From Luteimonas kalidii (GTDB lineage: Bacteria > Pseudomonadota > Gammaproteobacteria > Xanthomonadales > Xanthomonadaceae): DNA of 34,818 bases. Below, piece by piece: positions 23,465 through 31,308 of the stretch; the first letter of the stretch is position 1, and each line of letters starts with the position of its first letter. The stretch covers positions 1 through 34,818 of the forward strand of contig NZ_JARXRO010000020.1 of NCBI RefSeq assembly GCF_029887935.1. The letters run 5' to 3'. Under the pieces are notes generated by a model, which saw only the letters and a list, made by a program, of their open reading frames with translations, was not told where the DNA came from and did not search any database. The position numbers were made by a program, and so were the translations under genes.

Positions 23465-24612
23465 CGTGCCGGGATCCCGTCGTCGGGATCGGGGGCGCCG
23501 TCGGCGCCGACGTCGACCTCGGCCATCGCCGGCATCGGCCCGCGGCCGGGCACCCAGGCCCGCAGCTGGAACACGTACGACAGCACCTGCGCCACGGCGG
23601 CGTAGAGTTTCACCGGGATCTCCTGGTCGACCTGCGACTGCCGATACAAGGCGCGTGCCAGCGGCGGCGCCTCGACCACCGCCACCCGGTGCTGTTCGGC
23701 CAGGGCGCGGATCGCCAGCGCCATCTCGTCCACGCCCTTGGCCACCACCTTCGGCGCGCGCATCCCCGGCTGGTACTGCATCGCGACCGCGTAGTGGGTC
23801 GGGTTCATCACCACCACGTCGGCGGTGGGCACCGCCTCCATCATCCGCCGCTGCGACATCTGCCGCTGCACCTGGCGCACGCGCGCCTTGAGTTCGGGGT
23901 TGCCTTCGGCCTCCTTGGCCTCGTCGCGCAGCTCCTGCTTGGTCATCTTCAGCTTGCTGCGGTGCTGGTGGTGCTGCCAGGGCACGTCGATCGCGGCCAG
24001 CAGGCCGAGCGCGCCGATCATCGCCAGCAGCGCGCTGGAGGCCAGGTCGACCCCGCCGGCGACCGCGGCCTCCAGCGAGGCCTGCGGCATCGCCAGCAGG
24101 CTCGAGAACGCGCGCCACACCATCCAGCCGCCGACCCCGCCGATCAGCGCCACGCGCAGCAGCGAGCGCAGCAACTCGGCCAGGCTCTCGGCGCCGTACA
24201 CGCGGGCGAAGCCCTTGATCGGGTTGAGGCGGGCGAAGTCCGGCTGCAGCGACTTGCTGGCGAAGCGGATCCCGCCCATCGCCATCGGCGCCAGCAGGCA
24301 GGCGGCCAGCGCCGCGAACAGCAGCGGCAGCAAGGGCAGCGCCAGCTTGCCCACCAGCGCGGCGGCGTGCGGCAGCAGGCGGTCGGGCGCGTCGAGCAGG
24401 GCGCGGTCGAAACTCAGGGCGTCGCGCATCCAGTCGCGCGAGTGCGCGCCGACGCTGCCGCTGGTCGCCTTCAGCGCCAGCACCGCGCAGCCGAGCACCG
24501 CCACGTTGGCCAGCTCGCGCGAGCGCGGAACCTGGCCCTTCTCGCGTGCATCGCGCAGCCGTTTCTCTGTCGGCTGTTCGGTGCGGTCTTCCTTCTGGGC
24601 TTCCTCGCTCAT
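23461..24612 (-). CDS. flhB: Flagellar export switch protein FlhB
   Basis: Export specificity switch, 383 aa. The N-terminus EDRTEQPTEKRLRDAREKGQ is diagnostic. Four TM helices lie at about 33-50, 88-112, 150-172 and 190-210. The autocleavage motif NPTH is at 270-273, followed by YAVAM. Cleavage there switches export from rod/hook to filament substrates, together with FliK (29646). The start is 4 nt after the fliR stop. Confidence 0.96.
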   Translation of the reverse strand: MSEEAQKEDRTEQPTEKRLRDAREKGQVPRSRELANVAVLGCAVLALKATSGSVGAHSRDWMRDALSFDRALLDAPDRLLPHAAALVGKLALPLLPLLFAALAACLLAPMAMGGIRFASKSLQPDFARLNPIKGFARVYGAESLAELLRSLLRVALIGGVGGWMVWRAFSSLLAMPQASLEAAVAGGVDLASSALLAMIGALGLLAAIDVPWQHHQHRSKLKMTKQELRDEAKEAEGNPELKARVRQVQRQMSQRRMMEAVPTADVVVMNPTHYAVAMQYQPGMRAPKVVAKGVDEMALAIRALAEQHRVAVVEAPPLARALYRQSQVDQEIPVKLYAAVAQVLSYVFQLRAWVPGRGPMPAMAEVDVGADGAPDPDDGIPAR

Positions 24613-24616
24613 CGCC

Positions 24617-25405
24617 TCAGCCCGTCAGTGCGCGCGCGGCGGTGAAGGCCTCGCCGAACAGCCGGTCCACCGGCGACTGCAGCTGCCGCATCAGCAGCAT
24701 CAGCAGCACCAGGCCGACCAGCAGCGAGACCGGTAGGCCGATCGCCATCGGGTTGAGCTGGGCCGCCGCGCGGGCCAGCACGCCGAAGGCGATGTTGACC
24801 GCCAGCAGCGCCATCATCACCGGCAGCGCCAGCAGCGCGCCGGCGCGCAGGCAGGCACCGAAGAACGCCGGCACGGCCTCCAGCAGCGCGTCCACGTCCG
24901 GCAGCGCGGCGCCGATCGGCAGGCCGCCGTAGCTGTCGGCCAGCACGCCGACCAGGGCCAAGTGGCCGTCGATGCTGAAGAACAGCAGCGCGAAGGCGAG
25001 GTAGAACCACTGCGACAGCACCGCCGAGGACGCGCCGCTCAGGGGATCGGCCATGGTCGCGAACGACAGGCCCATGCCCTGGCTGACCAGTTCGCCCGCC
25101 AGCCGCCCGGCCTCGAACGCCAGCCGCAGCATCATCCCGATGGCGATGCCGACGGAGAATTCGCGCAATACGCCCAGCGCGGTGGCCGCGTCCACACCCA
25201 TCGCCGGCGGCGCCGGCAGCACGGTCGACAGCGCCGCCGACAGCGCCAGGGTGGTGATCAGCCGCGCGCGCACCGGGATGCCGCGGCCGCCGATCACCGG
25301 CAGCACCTGCAGCGCCGCGCCGATGCGCAGCGCGTACCACAGCACGGTGGCCAGCATGCCGAACAGGTCGACCCCGGCCATCGATGCGAGCGAGACGGTG
25401 TCCAC
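24617..25405 (-). CDS. fliR: Flagellar export gate protein FliR
   Basis: Membrane export-gate component, 262 aa, with about six TM helices and typical FliR phrases (WYALRIGAALQVLPVIGG, ITTLALSAAL, GEFSVGI-like REFSVGIAIGMMLRLAFEAG). The GTG start (25403-25405) directly abuts the fliQ stop. An ATG nine codons later (MAGVDLFG) is an alternative; neither has a good ribosome-binding site. It works with FliP and FliQ as the helical gate of the type III apparatus. Confidence 0.94.
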   Translation of the reverse strand: MDTVSLASMAGVDLFGMLATVLWYALRIGAALQVLPVIGGRGIPVRARLITTLALSAALSTVLPAPPAMGVDAATALGVLREFSVGIAIGMMLRLAFEAGRLAGELVSQGMGLSFATMADPLSGASSAVLSQWFYLAFALLFFSIDGHLALVGVLADSYGGLPIGAALPDVDALLEAVPAFFGACLRAGALLALPVMMALLAVNIAFGVLARAAAQLNPMAIGLPVSLLVGLVLLMLLMRQLQSPVDRLFGEAFTAARALTG

Positions 25406-25675
25406 CTAGCCGATCAGGTGCGGGATGCGGTGGAACAGGTCGGTGGTGAAGGCGACCATGCGCCCGAGCAGGAAATGCCCGGTGGCGGCGAGCACCGCCA
25501 CCAGCCCCACCACCTTGACCACGAACGGGATGGTCGGCTCGTTGATCTGGGTGGCGGCCTGGATCACGCCCACCGCCACGCCGACCACCAGCACCGCGAT
25601 CAGTGGCGGGCCGCCGAGCACGAGCGCCATCTGCAGGCCGCGGGAAATCTCGCCGAGTGCGGTTTCGGGACTCAT
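25406..25675 (-). CDS. fliQ: Flagellar export gate protein FliQ
   Basis: Small export-gate protein, 89 aa, with two hydrophobic hairpin helices (about 15-40 and 50-72) and the family sequence QAATQINEPTIPFVVKV. Length and sequence are normal for FliQ. It starts 4 nt after the fliP stop and abuts fliR. Confidence 0.95.
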   Translation of the reverse strand: MSPETALGEISRGLQMALVLGGPPLIAVLVVGVAVGVIQAATQINEPTIPFVVKVVGLVAVLAATGHFLLGRMVAFTTDLFHRIPHLIG

Positions 25676-25679
25676 GGCG

Positions 25680-26516
25680 TCAGACCGGGTTGAAGCTGGC
25701 GGCGAGCGAGCCGACCACGAGCACCCAGCCGTCGACCAGCACGAACAGCAGGATCTTGAACGGCGCCGAGATCAGCATCGGCGAGAGCATCATCATGCCC
25801 ATCGACATCAGCACGCTCGCCACCACCAGGTCGATGATCACGAACGGGATGTAGATCAGGAACGCGATCTCGAACGCGGTCTTGAGTTCGCTGGTCAGGA
25901 ACGAGGCGGCCAGCACGCCGAACGGCACGTCCTGCGGGGTCGCGTACGGACCGGAGTTGGACAGCCCGGCGAATGTCATCAGGTCGGTCTCGCGCACCTG
26001 CGCCAGCATGAAGCCGCGGAAGGGTTCCGAAGCCGCGGCCCAGGCCGCACGGAAGTCGAGCTGGTCGTCCAGGTAAGGCGCGATGCCGTTGGCCCAGGCC
26101 TGGTCGAACACCGGCATCATCACCATCGCGGTGAGGAACAGCGCCAGCGCCAGCAGCACCTGGTTGCTCGGCGTCTGCCCGGTGCCCAGCGCCTGCCGCA
26201 GCAGGCCGAGCACGATGATGATGCGGGTGAACGCGGTCAGCCCCAGCAGCGCGGCGGGCAGCAGGGTGATGCCGGTCATCAGCGCCAGCACCTGCAGCGG
26301 CAGGCTCACCGGCTGGTTGCCGATGTTGCCCACTTCCACCGACGGCAGCGGCTGCGCCGGGGACGCGGCGGGCACCGCCGGGACCGCGGGCGCGGCCTGG
26401 GCGAAGGCGATCGAGGGCGCGAGCACCGCCGACAGCAGGCACGCGGCCAGCAGCCAGGCCGGCCACGTGGCGCGGCAGGCGGCCGCGGCGCGGCGAAGGA
26501 CGTGCAGGGCGGTCAT
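25680..26516 (-). CDS. fliP: Flagellar export gate protein FliP
   Basis: Core export-gate protein, 278 aa. It has a cleavable N-terminal signal (hydrophobic about 18-38, AFAQA). A low-complexity Ala/Pro stretch precedes four TM helices. Conserved FliP sequences include MTGITLLPAALLGLTAFTRI, LRQALGTGQTPSNQVLLAL and the C-terminal SMGMMMLSP. The start ATG overlaps the fliO stop as ATGA. Confidence 0.96.
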   Translation of the reverse strand: MTALHVLRRAAAACRATWPAWLLAACLLSAVLAPSIAFAQAAPAVPAVPAASPAQPLPSVEVGNIGNQPVSLPLQVLALMTGITLLPAALLGLTAFTRIIIVLGLLRQALGTGQTPSNQVLLALALFLTAMVMMPVFDQAWANGIAPYLDDQLDFRAAWAAASEPFRGFMLAQVRETDLMTFAGLSNSGPYATPQDVPFGVLAASFLTSELKTAFEIAFLIYIPFVIIDLVVASVLMSMGMMMLSPMLISAPFKILLFVLVDGWVLVVGSLAASFNPV

Positions 26517-27196
26517 GGCGTCTTCTTTCCGAGGTGCCGGGCCAGCAGCTGCGCGAACGCCGGCGTGGATTTCGCGGTGGCGGTGGGCAGGGGCTGGTCG
26601 AGGGTGTGCAGGGTGCGGGTGCCGCCGGCGCCGACGCCGAGCAGCAGCTGGGTTTCGCCCACTTCCACCACGACCAGGCGGTCGCGCGGGCCGAGCGCGA
26701 GCGCGCCGACGATGCGCAGCGACGGATGGGCGCCGGCGCCGCCGCCCAGGCCCGGCATGCGCTTGGCCAGCCAGGACAGCAGCAGGATCAGGCCGACCAC
26801 CAGCACCAGCGCGAACACGGCGCCGCCGAGCGTGCCGGCGGTGGCGGGCGACTGCGGCGCGGCCGCGGGCGTGCCCGCCTGTCCGGTGGTCGTGGTCGTC
26901 GCCGCAGTGCGTGGCGCGGCGGTCGACGCGAGGGCGCGTGCGCCCGCGTCCGCAGCCGGTATCGCGGCCGCGGCGGCGGCCGCATCGGCGCCGGCCTCGG
27001 GCCGGTCCGGCACCACGGCGGCGTGGCCGATCGCGGTCGCCTGCGGAGCGGCGCTGCCGGTGGCATCCAGGGTGTCGGCGGCGTGCGTGGTATCGGCGGC
27101 CGTATCACCAGCGACGTCCATCGTCGCGGGCGCGGCATCCGCCCAGGCGCCGGCAGCCGGCAACTGCGCGGCCGCCTGCGAAGCGGTCGCGCTCAT
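26513..27196 (-). CDS. fliO: Flagellar biosynthesis protein FliO, with long N-terminal extension
   Basis: FliO, 227 aa, assists FliP ring assembly. One TM helix (about 123-144: GGAVFALVLVVGLILLLSWL) is followed by the FliO domain with LGPRDRLVVVEVGETQLLLGV. The first 120 residues are Ala/Thr-rich low complexity, so the protein is longer than the usual 100-150 aa. The start is supported by the ATGA overlap with fliN; an internal ATG at about codon 26 would shorten the extension only slightly. Confidence 0.92.
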   Translation of the reverse strand: MSATASQAAAQLPAAGAWADAAPATMDVAGDTAADTTHAADTLDATGSAAPQATAIGHAAVVPDRPEAGADAAAAAAAIPAADAGARALASTAAPRTAATTTTTGQAGTPAAAPQSPATAGTLGGAVFALVLVVGLILLLSWLAKRMPGLGGGAGAHPSLRIVGALALGPRDRLVVVEVGETQLLLGVGAGGTRTLHTLDQPLPTATAKSTPAFAQLLARHLGKKTP

Positions 27197-27531
27197 CGCA
27201 GCCTCTTGATCCGCTCGGCGGGGCTGACCACGTCGGTCAGGCGCACGCCGAAGCGGTCGTTGACCACCACCACTTCGCCCTGCGCGATCAGGGTGCCGTT
27301 GACGTAGACGTCCAGCGGTTCGCCGGCGCCGCGTTCGAGTTCCACCACCGAGCCCTGGTTGAGCTGCAGCAGGTTGCGGATCGGAATGCGCGCCCGGCCC
27401 ACTTCCAGCGACAGCGAGACCGGCACGTCGAGGATCACGTCGAGGTTGAGGTCCGCGCCCGCGGCGTGCGGCTGCCCGGCATCGGCGGTGAGCGGATCGA
27501 AGGCGGCCAGGGCGGCGTCGTTGCTGGTCAT
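27193..27531 (-). CDS. fliN: Flagellar motor switch protein FliN
   Basis: C-ring protein, 112 aa, with one SpoA domain (about 28-108): LDVILDVPVSLSLEVGRARI, LLQLNQGSVVEL, PLDVYVNGTLIAQGEVVVV, FGVRLTDVV. It assembles with FliM and docks FliH. ATGA overlaps occur on both sides with fliM and fliO. Confidence 0.96.
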   Translation of the reverse strand: MTSNDAALAAFDPLTADAGQPHAAGADLNLDVILDVPVSLSLEVGRARIPIRNLLQLNQGSVVELERGAGEPLDVYVNGTLIAQGEVVVVNDRFGVRLTDVVSPAERIKRLR

Positions 27532-28532
27532 GGCGTCAGGCTCAGGGAGTCGAGGGTGGGAACGGTCCGCGCGGCATGCACCTGCGTGACCTTGATGGCG
27601 TTCTTGCCGTTGTGGATGCCGAACTCGCCGGTGAACAGCGGCATCTGCTCCACCTGCAGCTGCACGTGGCGTGCCAGCTCGATCGGGATCACGTCGCCGA
27701 CCTTCAGCCGCGACAGTTCGCGCAGGCTGATCTGGCGCTGGGCGATCGCCGAGCTCAGTTCGACCTCGGCGTCCTGCAGCTGGGTGCGCATGGCGCGGGT
27801 CCAGCCTTCGTCCTTCTCGATCCGGTCGCTCTGCACGCCGGCGTCGAGCTGTTCGCGGATCGGCTCGAGCATCGCGTAGGGAAGCGCGACGTGCAGTTCG
27901 CCGCCGCCGCCTTCGAGCTCGACGTGGAAGCGGCTGACCACGATGTACTCGCGCGGACTGATGATGTTGGCGAAGTGCGGGTTGACTTCGGAGTTGACGT
28001 ATTCGAACTCGACCGGCATCACCGGCGCCCAGGCGTCGACCAGGTCGGTGAAGGTCTGCTTGAGCAGCAGCTGGATCACGCGCATCTCGGTCGGGGTGAA
28101 CTCGCGGCCCTCGATGCGGGTGTGGAACTTGCCATTGCCGCCGAAGAAGTTGTCGACCACGGTGAACACCAGCCGCGGTTCGAAGGTGACGATCGCGGTG
28201 CCGCGCAGCGGCTTCATCTTCACCAGGTTGAGGTTGGTCGGCACCTGCAGCGAATGCATGTACTCGCCGAAGCGCAGCAGGTCGATGCCGCGCACCGACA
28301 GGTCGGCCGAACGCCGCAGCAGGTTGAACAGGCCCACGCGCCAGGTGCGCGCGAAGCGTTCGTTGATCATCTCCAGGGTCGGCAGCTTGCCGCGGACGAT
28401 GCGGTCCTGGCTGGCGAAGTCGTAGCTACGCGCCTCGCCGGGGGCGGGCGGCGGCTCGGTCTCGACCACGCCGCTGTCGACGCCGTGCAGCAGGGCGTCG
28501 ATCTCGTCCTGGGACAGCAGGTCGGCGCTCAC
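27528..28532 (-). CDS. fliM: Flagellar motor switch protein FliM
   Basis: C-ring switch protein, 334 aa. The N-terminal CheY-binding peptide LLSQDEIDALL is at 5-15. The middle domain has the GGNG loop at 131-134 (FFGGNGKF). The C-terminal SpoA domain is about 250-325. The GTG start (28530-28532) overlaps the fliL stop as GTGA. The frame is open far upstream through fliL and the REP array, but nothing there resembles FliM. It binds FliG, FliN and phosphorylated CheY. Confidence 0.96.
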   Translation of the reverse strand: MSADLLSQDEIDALLHGVDSGVVETEPPPAPGEARSYDFASQDRIVRGKLPTLEMINERFARTWRVGLFNLLRRSADLSVRGIDLLRFGEYMHSLQVPTNLNLVKMKPLRGTAIVTFEPRLVFTVVDNFFGGNGKFHTRIEGREFTPTEMRVIQLLLKQTFTDLVDAWAPVMPVEFEYVNSEVNPHFANIISPREYIVVSRFHVELEGGGGELHVALPYAMLEPIREQLDAGVQSDRIEKDEGWTRAMRTQLQDAEVELSSAIAQRQISLRELSRLKVGDVIPIELARHVQLQVEQMPLFTGEFGIHNGKNAIKVTQVHAARTVPTLDSLSLTP

Positions 28533-29029
28533 TGGGTCACCAGGCTGGTGAAGATCACCGCTTCGACCTTGTCCGGCGCGCCTTCGGCCTTGAGCAGGGC
28601 GCGCACTTCGTCGCGTGCGGCCTGCTGCAGGCGTTCCTTGCCGGTGCGCTGGGTGAGCTGGCCGGCCTTCTGCTGGCCGAACAGCAGCAGCAGGCGGTTG
28701 CGCGCCGAGGGCAGGTGCGATTCGAGCGCGGCGAGCGTGGCCGGGTCGCGGGTGACCAGCTGCACGTCGGCCTGCAGGTAGCGCACGGCATCGGTGTCGG
28801 CCAGGTTGACCACGAACGAGGGCTCCATCGCGATGTACTGCGCGGGCAGGCGCACCGGCGTGGCGGGCTTGGCGGCCGCTTCGGCCTGCTGCTTCGACTG
28901 CCACCACCACCAGCCGCCGCCGGCACCGCCGAGCACGACGACGGCGATCAGCAACAGCGGCCACAGACGGCGCTTGGGCTTGGCGACCGCGGCGGCCGGG
29001 GCGGTCTGGGTGGCGGCGGGGGCTGGCAC
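28529..29029 (-). CDS. fliL: Flagellar basal-body protein FliL
   Basis: Inner-membrane protein, 166 aa, associated with stators around the basal body. It has a short Ala/Pro N-terminus, KPKRR, one TM helix (about 20-40) with a Trp cluster, then the periplasmic FliL domain (YIAMEPSFVVNL..., ending TSLVTQ). Start: no ATG is available. GTG 29027-29029 has GGAG 9 nt upstream and lies about 20 nt after the sigma-54 start point. The upstream TTG overlaps the promoter and is rejected. It is first in the fliL-flhA operon. Confidence 0.92.
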   Translation of the reverse strand: MPAPAATQTAPAAAVAKPKRRLWPLLLIAVVVLGGAGGGWWWWQSKQQAEAAAKPATPVRLPAQYIAMEPSFVVNLADTDAVRYLQADVQLVTRDPATLAALESHLPSARNRLLLLFGQQKAGQLTQRTGKERLQQAARDEVRALLKAEGAPDKVEAVIFTSLVTQ

Positions 29030-29060
29030 GGGTGTGGACTCCGGTGGGATGCCGGAGAGA

Positions 29061-29076
29061 TGCAATCCGCGTGCCG
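29061..29076 (-). promoter_or_regulatory. Sigma-54 promoter of the fliL operon
   Basis: On the minus strand CGGCACG-N4-TTGCA, identical to the consensus TGGCACG-N4-TTGCA except for the first base. It lies 31 nt before the fliL GTG. This is the strongest sigma-54 match I see. Confidence 0.75.
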
Positions 29077-29186
29077 CGCCCGCGACGGCGTTTTGACGGA
29101 GCGTCGCGGCGGCATGCGCCGGCCCTTTGACGGCCCTCCGGCCCGTTCGGCCGACCTCGCCCGCCGTAATCCGCCGGAACCCGCCC

Positions 29187-29622
29187 GTAGCCCGGGTAAG
29201 CGCAGCGCACCCGGGGCCGGGGTACCGGATCGCATCGCGCCCGGCCTTCCCGGATGCGGCCTTCGGCCTTATCCGGGCTACGCCGATCCGGGCGACGCGC
29301 AGGTCCGGGCGACGGACGCCCGTAGCCCGGGTAAGCGCAGCGCACCCGGGGCCGGGTGTCGGATCGCATCGCGCCCCGGCCTTCCCCGGATGCGGCCTCC
29401 GGCCTTATCCGGGCTACGCCGATCCGGGAGACGCGCCGATCCGGGTGCCGGATGCCGCGTAGCCAGGGTAAGCGAAGTGCACCCGGGGCCGGGTGTCGGA
29501 TCGGACCGCGCGTCCGGCCTTCCCGGATGCGGCCTTCGGCCTTATCCGGGCTACGCCGATCGAGCGACGCGCCGACCCGGGTGCCGGATGCCGCGTAGCC
29601 CGGGTAAGCGCAGCGCACCCGG
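29187..29622. repeat. Tandem array of paired REP elements, about 136-bp period
   Basis: Four GTAGCCCGGGTAAGCGCAG-type REPs recur (TAAG at 29197, 29332, 29469, 29605; periods 135, 137, 136). Each of the first three is followed by an inverted REP CCGGATGCGGCC-TTC-GGCC-TTATCCGGGCTAC (for example 29249-29281). The same two elements make up the array at 8191, but here on the opposite strand and with a shorter period. It occupies the gap between fliK and the fliL promoter. The rest of the 616-nt gap (29030-29186) contains the sigma-54 site and no gene. Confidence 0.85.
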
Positions 29623-29645
29623 GGGTCCGGGGCGTGAGCGCGCCA

Positions 29646-30851
29646 TCAGGCGTATTCGTCGAGCAGGCCGCGCAGGCGCGCGTTCAGCGGCGTCGACAGC
29701 GGCGCGTCCTCGCCGGAGCGCGTGTCGGTTCCTGCGTTCGCCGCCGTGCCGTTGCGCGGCGTGCCGTCCTGGCCCGCCTGGCGCTGGCCGACGTCGGCCT
29801 GGCCCAGCTGCAGGCCATGCTGGCCCAGCAGTTCGCGCAGCCGCGGCAGGCTGGCTTCGATCGCCTGCCGGACCTCGGCGTGGGCGCTGTGGAATTCGGC
29901 CCGGACCTGGTCGCCGTCGAGCTGCACGCGCACGTCGATCGGCCCGACATGCTCGGGGTTGAGGCGTATCTCGGCGTGGCCCAGGCGCTGTTCGGCCATC
30001 CAGGCGATGCGGGTGCCGAAGCCGTCGTCGAACCCGGCGCCCGGATCGGCCGGCATCGGCAGCGGGGTGGCAGGCGGTGGGACTGCGGCCGCGCCCGGCG
30101 CACGCGGAGCGGCCAGCGGGGCGGGACCGGTGAGCCCGGTCTGGGGCGCCTCGATGGAGAACGTGGCGTCCGCCGCGCCGCCGGACTCGAGGGCGGCGGC
30201 CTGCGCTCCGGTCGCCGCGGGGGCGAGCGCCAGCGGCGAGGTGGCGGGGTCGGTGAGCGCCAGCGTGCCCGCGATGGCGGCGGCGATGGCGGGCTCGCTC
30301 GTGGCGGCCGACGAGGCGGCGGCCGCCGGCCCGGCCGATGTCGGTCCGGCCGACGTCGGGAGCGATGCCGCGGACGCGGAGCCGTCGGCGACGGCCCCCG
30401 CGACGCCGCCCGCCAGCGCCGCCGCAGCGGCGGCCGGCAGTCCGGGAAGCCGCGGGGTACCGCCGGCGGCGACTGCCGCAGGCGCGGCGCCCGGCGCCTG
30501 CGCGCCGAGCCACTGGCCGGCAAGCATCGCCAGCAACTGCTCGGGCGAACGCTCGCCGGACGCCGGGTCGGCGGAGGCGTCGGCCGGTTCGACTGGCGTC
30601 GATGACGGGGTTGGCGCGCGCGGCGTGGAGGCGGGCGGCGACGCCAGCAGTTCGGCGAACGGGCGTCCGTCGGCCTGTGCTGGTTCGCCCTGCTCCCCGC
30701 CTGCGGACGCGGATTCGACCGCTCCCCCCCGCGCGGTGCGCGACGACGCCGACGCCGGCACACGCGCATCCGTACCCGGGTCGGCGCGTGGGCCGGTGCG
30801 CGGCGACGTCGCCGCGGCCATGCCGGCGCCGAGCGGAGCGGCGGCGTTCAC
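29646..30851 (-). CDS. fliK: Flagellar hook-length control protein FliK
   Basis: Secreted ruler protein, 401 aa, that measures the hook and triggers the FlhB switch. The first about 270 residues are Ala/Pro/Ser-rich and poorly conserved. The C-terminal domain (about 275-375) carries AEIRLNPEHVGPIDVRVQLD, HAEVRQAIEASLPRLRELL and GLQLGQADV, diagnostic of FliK. The GTG start (30849-30851) overlaps the fliJ stop as GTGA. A run of seven C (plus strand, about 30724-30730) lies in the coding region. It is last in the fliF-fliK operon and followed by the REP array. Confidence 0.93.
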   Translation of the reverse strand: MNAAAPLGAGMAAATSPRTGPRADPGTDARVPASASSRTARGGAVESASAGGEQGEPAQADGRPFAELLASPPASTPRAPTPSSTPVEPADASADPASGERSPEQLLAMLAGQWLGAQAPGAAPAAVAAGGTPRLPGLPAAAAAALAGGVAGAVADGSASAASLPTSAGPTSAGPAAAASSAATSEPAIAAAIAGTLALTDPATSPLALAPAATGAQAAALESGGAADATFSIEAPQTGLTGPAPLAAPRAPGAAAVPPPATPLPMPADPGAGFDDGFGTRIAWMAEQRLGHAEIRLNPEHVGPIDVRVQLDGDQVRAEFHSAHAEVRQAIEASLPRLRELLGQHGLQLGQADVGQRQAGQDGTPRNGTAANAGTDTRSGEDAPLSTPLNARLRGLLDEYA

Positions 30852-31303
30852 GACCCCGCTCCGTCGTCGGCGGCCTGCGCGGCCAGGCGTGCGCGGCGTC
30901 CGCCGAGGTCGTCGAGCTCGCGCTGCACGCGCTGTTCGGCGGCCTTCGATTCCTGCGCCCGGTAGCTGTCGGCCAGCTGTTCGAGCACCTTGGTTTCGCG
31001 GCTGGCCAGCATCAGCCGCGCGCGTTCGACGTCGCTGAGCTGGCGGCTCTGGTCCACGATCCCGGCCTGCTGCACCACCGCGGCATTGAGCCGTTCGCGG
31101 AACGCGAGCCGGTTGACCAGCAGCGCGGGCGAGATCGAGGTCGAGGCGGGCGCGGTGGCGTACTCCTCGGCGTAGCGGCGCAGCGCGTCCAGCCGCTCCT
31201 GCTGTTCGCCGAGCGCGCGTTCGCGGTCGGCGACGTCGCGCGCCACCGAGTCCTGGCGCTGCTGCATGATCCTGAGCAGTGGATCGAGCCGTTGCGAACG
31301 CAT
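30848..31303 (-). CDS. fliJ: Flagellar export chaperone FliJ
   Basis: Coiled-coil export protein, 151 aa, which sits in the FliI hexamer and links it to FlhA. It is almost entirely helical, with two long heptad-rich segments (about 10-60 and 75-140; RQDSVARDVADRERALGEQQ and VLEQLADSYRAQESKAAEQR). The start ATG (31301-31303) is 5 nt after the fliI stop. Length and position between fliI and fliK fit. Confidence 0.92.
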   Translation of the reverse strand: MRSQRLDPLLRIMQQRQDSVARDVADRERALGEQQERLDALRRYAEEYATAPASTSISPALLVNRLAFRERLNAAVVQQAGIVDQSRQLSDVERARLMLASRETKVLEQLADSYRAQESKAAEQRVQRELDDLGGRRARLAAQAADDGAGS

Positions 31304-31308
31304 CGGGG

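Noticed and set aside
28533..29618. An upstream extension of fliM running through fliL and the REP array
   Set aside because: FliM homology begins at the GTG overlapping the fliL stop, and the extension translates repeats. FliM is normally about 330 aa.
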